A DNA stretch of 64,000 bases from assembly GCF_020283565.1 (NCBI RefSeq), contig NC_060062.1, positions 26,286,251 through 26,350,250 on the forward strand. The letters run 5' to 3'. Below are positions 60,018 to 64,000 of the stretch, piece after piece (positions within the stretch are counted from its first letter, which is position 1; each line of letters begins with the position of its first letter). A program made the position numbers and the translations under genes. This stretch comes from Trifolium pratense (lineage: Eukaryota > Streptophyta > Magnoliopsida > Fabales > Fabaceae). Below the pieces are notes generated by a model. The model had not been told where the DNA came from and searched no databases. It worked only from the letters and a program-made list of their open reading frames with translations.

Positions 60018-61339
60018 ATCTTTAATTGTCTATTAGTAAAAATTATAAAAACTTGATATTTTGAAAGGCAACGTTACTAAATTAAAAGGCATTAACCGAA
60101 AATCCACCCTTTTAATTAGGAATGATAACTTGGTCAAAAGGAATTTAATTAGTATAATATTATAACTTTAAAATAAATTAATAAAATCCAACAATAAATT
60201 CAATCAACTAACTTATTTGTTATAAGTTAAAAACTAACTTATAAGTTATTCGCTATAAACTAACTTATCAGTTATCCATTATTTTTTACCTAAGCATAAT
60301 TCATCCACTCACTCAATAGACAACATATAATTCCCAATACTTATTGTATACAAAAAGTAGTAGTGATGAGAATTTTTATCTCTCATTGTTAAATAAGTTT
60401 ATTTTTTATTTTTTTATAGATGAAAAGTCATTGAAAACTCACAAATATAAAGTAAACAAATAGAGGTTTGATTCCCATTCATAACGTCTGACTTAATAAT
60501 TTTAACATTTCTACCAATTGAACCGTGAACAAATAAATTTGTTTATCTTAGTTTGTTAATTACTTTTTTGATTTTTTTTTATCATATGTATATTTGTGTG
60601 TATATAGTTGAATATCACTCATTTAATTAGTTAATACACTGCCCTACATTATTGAGTGCAGATTATTGTAACTTTTAGAGCGGGCCCAACTCAGTCCAGA
60701 GTATGAAATTTTGACTTTACACCCTACATTTATATTTTATACCCTCCAAAATAAAGGAACTACCCAAAACATAATTAATTTATTTTTGGTACATAGACGA
60801 AATCGCAAATTCATCATTAATTCACATACAAATGAAGGATTCGAATTTGAATCCCAATTATTACATCTGGTCTATAATTTATTTCTACCTTACTATAAAA
60901 AAAACTAATTTAATTCTACATCGCAAATATCAAAGATCCGAATTAAATTTTTTAAATGGTCCGATCCTTGCATGAACAAAGATACCGGTAAGGATATTTG
61001 TACACAATTTTTATTTTTAAAAAGATCTAATGAAATTTACAAAAATTTTAAAGTTTTATTTCTTCTTGTGAATCTCTATGGTACAAAATTTTTAATTGGT
61101 TAGGTGTTCATAGTCTGTTATTAAATTTATTTGCTGATCACATTTTATAATTTTGTAATGTTTATGTTTTTAGTAAAGAAGTTAGGACATGTTTACAAGT
61201 TAATTATTTGGTTGACTTGTTAGAGTATTCAGAAGAAAAAGAATATGATTTTTGCGCTAAAAAAACACATCAATGGAGATGTTGTTTGACAAGGTGAAGT
61301 TATAATTGTGGTGGTCGTTAAAGAGTAGAAAGAAAGGTT
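60018..61339. other. Intergenic DNA, no gene seen
   Basis: AT-rich; 60210-60275 has mirrored acttataagtta / taacttatcagtt pieces. No coding signal. Confidence 0.45.
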
Positions 61340-61552
61340 TCATTTATGATTTGAAATTGTGGTGATATAATCTCTTGTCTTGTTTGGGGTGTTTGAAAGT
61401 AAAAATGGAATGCATTCAAGAAGAGAGTCCAAAATCAAGAGGGGTACAAGATTAGGGTGAGCTTCTTCAATCCAAACCCAGTTGGGGTCGGTGTGGACCA
61501 AGGAAGCCAACATATGGGCTACCTTATTTGCATCTCTGCGTATATGCCTAAA
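61340..61552 (-). pseudogene. LINE RNase H C-terminal fragment, split by a MULE
   Basis: On the - strand the frame reads FRHIRRDANKVAHMLASLV, then WVWIEEAHPNLVPLLILDSL and on to a stop at 61340. This is the C-terminal part of a plant LINE RNase H. The Phe-Arg-His codons lie in the 9-base target duplication of the neighbouring Mutator-like element, and the upstream coding continues past that element at 62644-62670. Confidence 0.8.
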
Positions 61553-62643
61553 GAACTTTTCTCTCCCGAGCCACCTCATTTCTTTTCTACCCCCCAAAAA
61601 TCTCATTTTGCCCCTTGCGGTATAAAAATTTTTTGCCAACAAACTTCGGTTTATATAAACCGAAATTTTTAAACATGGAAAAAAAATTCGGTTTATATAA
61701 ACCGAAATAACATATACCCCCAAAAAGAAGGAAAATTTATATGAAAATTCGTGTAGAGCTACATGTGGTAAATTTAGCATATCTCTCTGAATATAGGTCG
61801 TATGCTAATGATTTTTAATCCAGTGTAAAGAATACAAAATTTACAACAAGATTGACACCGGAATTATTAAATTTCATTAAGTATAGTATGAGAAAATCTA
61901 CCTACAAGGTTGATAAAAGTTTCTATAAAATGTTGTAAAGATACCTGTGGTAAATGTATCATAGCTCTCTGAATATAAGTCGTATGCTAATGATTTTTAA
62001 TCCAGTGTAAAGAAGACAAAATTTACTACAAGATTGACACCAGAATTGTTAAATTTCATTAAGTATAGTATGCGAAAAGCTACCTACAAGTTTGAGAAAC
62101 ATTTCTGCAAAATGTTGTAGAGATACCTGTGGTAAATTTATCTAACTCTCTGAATATAAGTCGTATGCTAATGATTTTTAATCCAGTGTAAAGAAGACAA
62201 AATTTAATACAATATTGACACCGGAATTGTTAAATTTCATTAAGTATAGTATGAGAAAATCTACCTACAAGTTTGAGAAAAGTTTATGCTCTGTTTCTGT
62301 ACCAGTACCCATTATTTGGTCAAACTGAACAAATTGGATAGTTAACCCTCAAAACAAAAATTATATTTGTATTCTTGACACCCTAAGCTTTCCAACGAGT
62401 GGTTGTTTACTCAAATCGGACATCGTTTAGTATTTCAAATAAATTGTGGAAGTTGATGGTCTCATGCAGAATTTATGCAGGAAAGCTGAAAAAAAAATTG
62501 GAACACAATATTTCGGTTTATATAAACCGAAATTTTTTAGCATGACAAAAAATTCGGTTCGTATAAACCGAAATACCCCCAAGGGCAAAAACGGAAATTC
62601 AGGAGGTAGAAAAGAAATGAGGAGGGTCGGGAGAGAAACCATC
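61553..62643. mobile_element. Mutator-like element (1091 bp) with internal 182-bp repeats
   Basis: The exact 9-base duplication ATGCCTAAA (61544-61552 and 62644-62652) flanks inverted arms: ttctctcccga, cctcatttcttttctacc, and a TTCGGTTTATATAAACCGAA palindrome pair in each arm. The core contains three 182-base direct repeats (61753-62288), then a segment of unknown origin (62290-62500). No transposase. The duplication interrupts a LINE coding sequence, confirming the insertion point. Confidence 0.9.
61753..62288. repeat. Three tandem 182-bp satellite-like monomers
   Basis: Monomers start gtagagctacatgtgg (61753), gtaaagatacctgtgg (61935) and gtagagatacctgtgg (62117), exactly 182 bases apart. 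They share blocks ctctctgaatata, gtcgtatgctaatgattttt and cattaagtatagtatg. The third copy is cut about 10 bases short. Confidence 0.93.
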
Positions 62644-62762
62644 ATGCCTAAATGTATAAGTCCTAAACACAACTTTATTTTAATTCGCTTGGGGTAAAAA
62701 TTTGGGTAAAGGAGGTTTGGAGTTATTTTATTTATTATTGTAATATTGTTGTACTTTTTTTT

Positions 62763-62858
62763 TTTGTTAGGTAGCCTTGTGGGTTTGAATCCCGGCTCTT
62801 GTATATAAAATGTTGATGTCCCTACCATACCAATTGAGCTAAGCTCACGAGGACTGAT
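62763..62858 (-). repeat. tRNA-derived SINE (family 3), truncated
   Basis: On the - strand: cgtgagcttagctcaattgg (A-box) and gccgggattcaaaccc (B-box-like). The 3' body is missing or replaced by a T-rich run at 62750-62767. Confidence 0.6.
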
Positions 62859-63104
62859 CTACATTTATTTTAATTAGGCACACATTTTACTTAACTTTAT
62901 TTAATAATATCTTTTGTTGGTTTCTTAAAAAAAAAAAATTAACTCATCTCCCCCCAAAATCTCTAGAGAATTGGTATATGAATATAAGTCATTTTTTATA
63001 AATCCAATATTCAGTTTATTTGTAGTTGCCAAAACCAACTATTCACCCCAAACCCAACAATCTCTCCCTCACTCTTGAATCCAATTCAATCTCTACGTTA
63101 AGTG

Positions 63105-63792
63105 TAGAGCCATCAAAATGGGCTAGCCTGAATGGGCTAGCGCGCCAAGCCTGATTTTTTTCCGGGCTCGGACCTTGAAAATCCTAGCCCGAATTATTTC
63201 AGGGAATTTTAGCCCTGCCCGATAAAGGCCGATTAAAATATGGGCTAGCCCGAATGGACCACGGGCGGCCCGCAAGCCCAAAAAAATTAAAATAAAAAAA
63301 AAATCAAAATTAAAAATAAATATAAATAATTTGTTTCGGATGATTTGAACTTAGCTCGTAATATAAATTATAAGACACCTCCGCTACTTAAGTAGCAGAT
63401 GAGTAAAAATAAGGCACCCGAGAAACTCGTAGGTAGCGGATAAGTTACAATAGGACGCGCGAGAAACTCGTACGTGGTGGTTGAGTAAAAATAGGGCGCG
63501 CGAGAAACTCATAAGTAGCGGATGAGTAAAAAAAGGGCGCGCAAGAAACTTATAAGTAGCGGATGACTAAAAATAGGGCGCGCGAAAAAGTCGTAGGTAG
63601 CAGATGAGTAAAAATATGACACGCAAGAAACTCGTAAGTAGCGGATGAGTAAAAATATAGGGCGCGAGAAACTCATAGGTAGCGGATGAGTAACAATAGG
63701 GCGCGCGAGAAACTCGTAGGTAGCAGATGAGTAAAATTAGGGCGAATGAGAAACTCATAGATAGCGGATGAGTAAAAATACGGCGCGCGAGA

Positions 63793-63842
<50 letters not shown>

Positions 63843-64000
63843 TAAAAGTATCGGATGAGTAATAATAGGACGCGCGAAAATTATTGATCATATTTATAAT
63901 GTTGAGTTTGAGCATTAAATGTAAAATAAAAAAATAAACCGGGCGGCCCGAAAGCCCGACAACCCGTACCGAGCCGGGCTCGGGCACTAATTTTGGTAGC
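63105..64000. mobile_element. hAT-like non-autonomous element, right end cut by the window edge
   Basis: The left end tagagccatcaaaatgggc is followed by ggctagcccgaat-type subterminal repeats. The window stops at attttggtagc, which is the imperfect inverse of the left end lacking only about four terminal bases. Subterminal gggctcggg / cccggctcgg motifs occur at both sides. A minisatellite fills the middle. The left flank gttaagtg (63097-63104) would be the 8-base target duplication, which cannot be verified here. Confidence 0.72.
63392..63888. repeat. 41-bp minisatellite (about 11 units) inside the hAT-like element
   Basis: Units of the form gtagcggatgagtaaaaata plus gggcgcgcgagaaactc repeat head to tail with a period of about 41-43 bases. 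They are interrupted at 63796-63845 by (TTA)n and (TA)n. The first unit is preceded by the palindrome ccgctacttaagtagcaga. Reading frames in this block are produced by the repeat. Confidence 0.9.

Noticed and set aside
63392..63888. CRISPR-like array of repeats
   Set aside because: Units are contiguous tandem repeats without unique spacers, in a plant transposon.

Overview
The window is nuclear DNA of a dicot plant, most likely a legume close to Medicago truncatula. This rests on AT-rich intergenic DNA, short GT-AG introns, plant-only protein families (PIP aquaporin, WOX homeobox, BAHD acyltransferase) and tRNA-derived SINEs of a kind I associate with Medicago. The species is an inference. 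I see no prokaryotic, viral or organellar segment.

Six protein genes look intact. On the + strand: a PIP1 aquaporin (1938-4454, 4 exons), translation initiation factor eIF3 subunit f (10806-14665, 6 exons), a WUSCHEL-related homeobox gene of the WOX5 type (27365-28576, 2 exons) and 26S proteasome lid subunit RPN8 (32463-35691, 10 exons). On the - strand: a membrane-anchored FAS1-domain protein (36969-37559, one exon) and a BAHD acyltransferase (45182-46657, one exon). Splicing every predicted exon keeps the frame and gives 289, 284, 184, 310, 196 and 491 residues, normal for these families apart from the BAHD protein, which is somewhat long. eIF3f and RPN8 are paralogous MPN-domain subunits of two large complexes. 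Both have promoters with TGGGCY (site II) motifs, and both carry a 5'-truncated LINE of the same family in an intron.

The space between genes is mostly transposon debris, much of it readable to the base. Region by region: 1-1900 has SINEs; 4976-5859 is a hAT element and 6122-6959 a Mutator-like element; 8100-9110 is a LINE remnant; 15418-21315 is a 5.9-kb non-autonomous Helitron on the - strand carrying beta-galactosidase and ribosomal protein S25 fragments; 24490-24971 is a solo LTR; 29140-29695 is a tandem TRIM; 30710-31108 is a decayed hAT transposase. From 37996 to 52328 there are Stowaway, hAT and Mutator-like MITEs around the BAHD gene. At 54778-57400 lies a local duplication whose two copies document later insertions. 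61553-62643 is a Mutator-like element with three 182-bp tandem repeats and perfect 20-bp palindromes. 63105 to the edge is a hAT-like element filled with a 41-bp minisatellite.

There is no operon logic here; the genes are independent housekeeping or developmental units. The most unusual material is in the mobile DNA: the gene-capturing Helitron, the repeat-bearing Mutator-like elements, and a 41-bp module shared between the eIF3f upstream region and the hAT-like element at the right edge.
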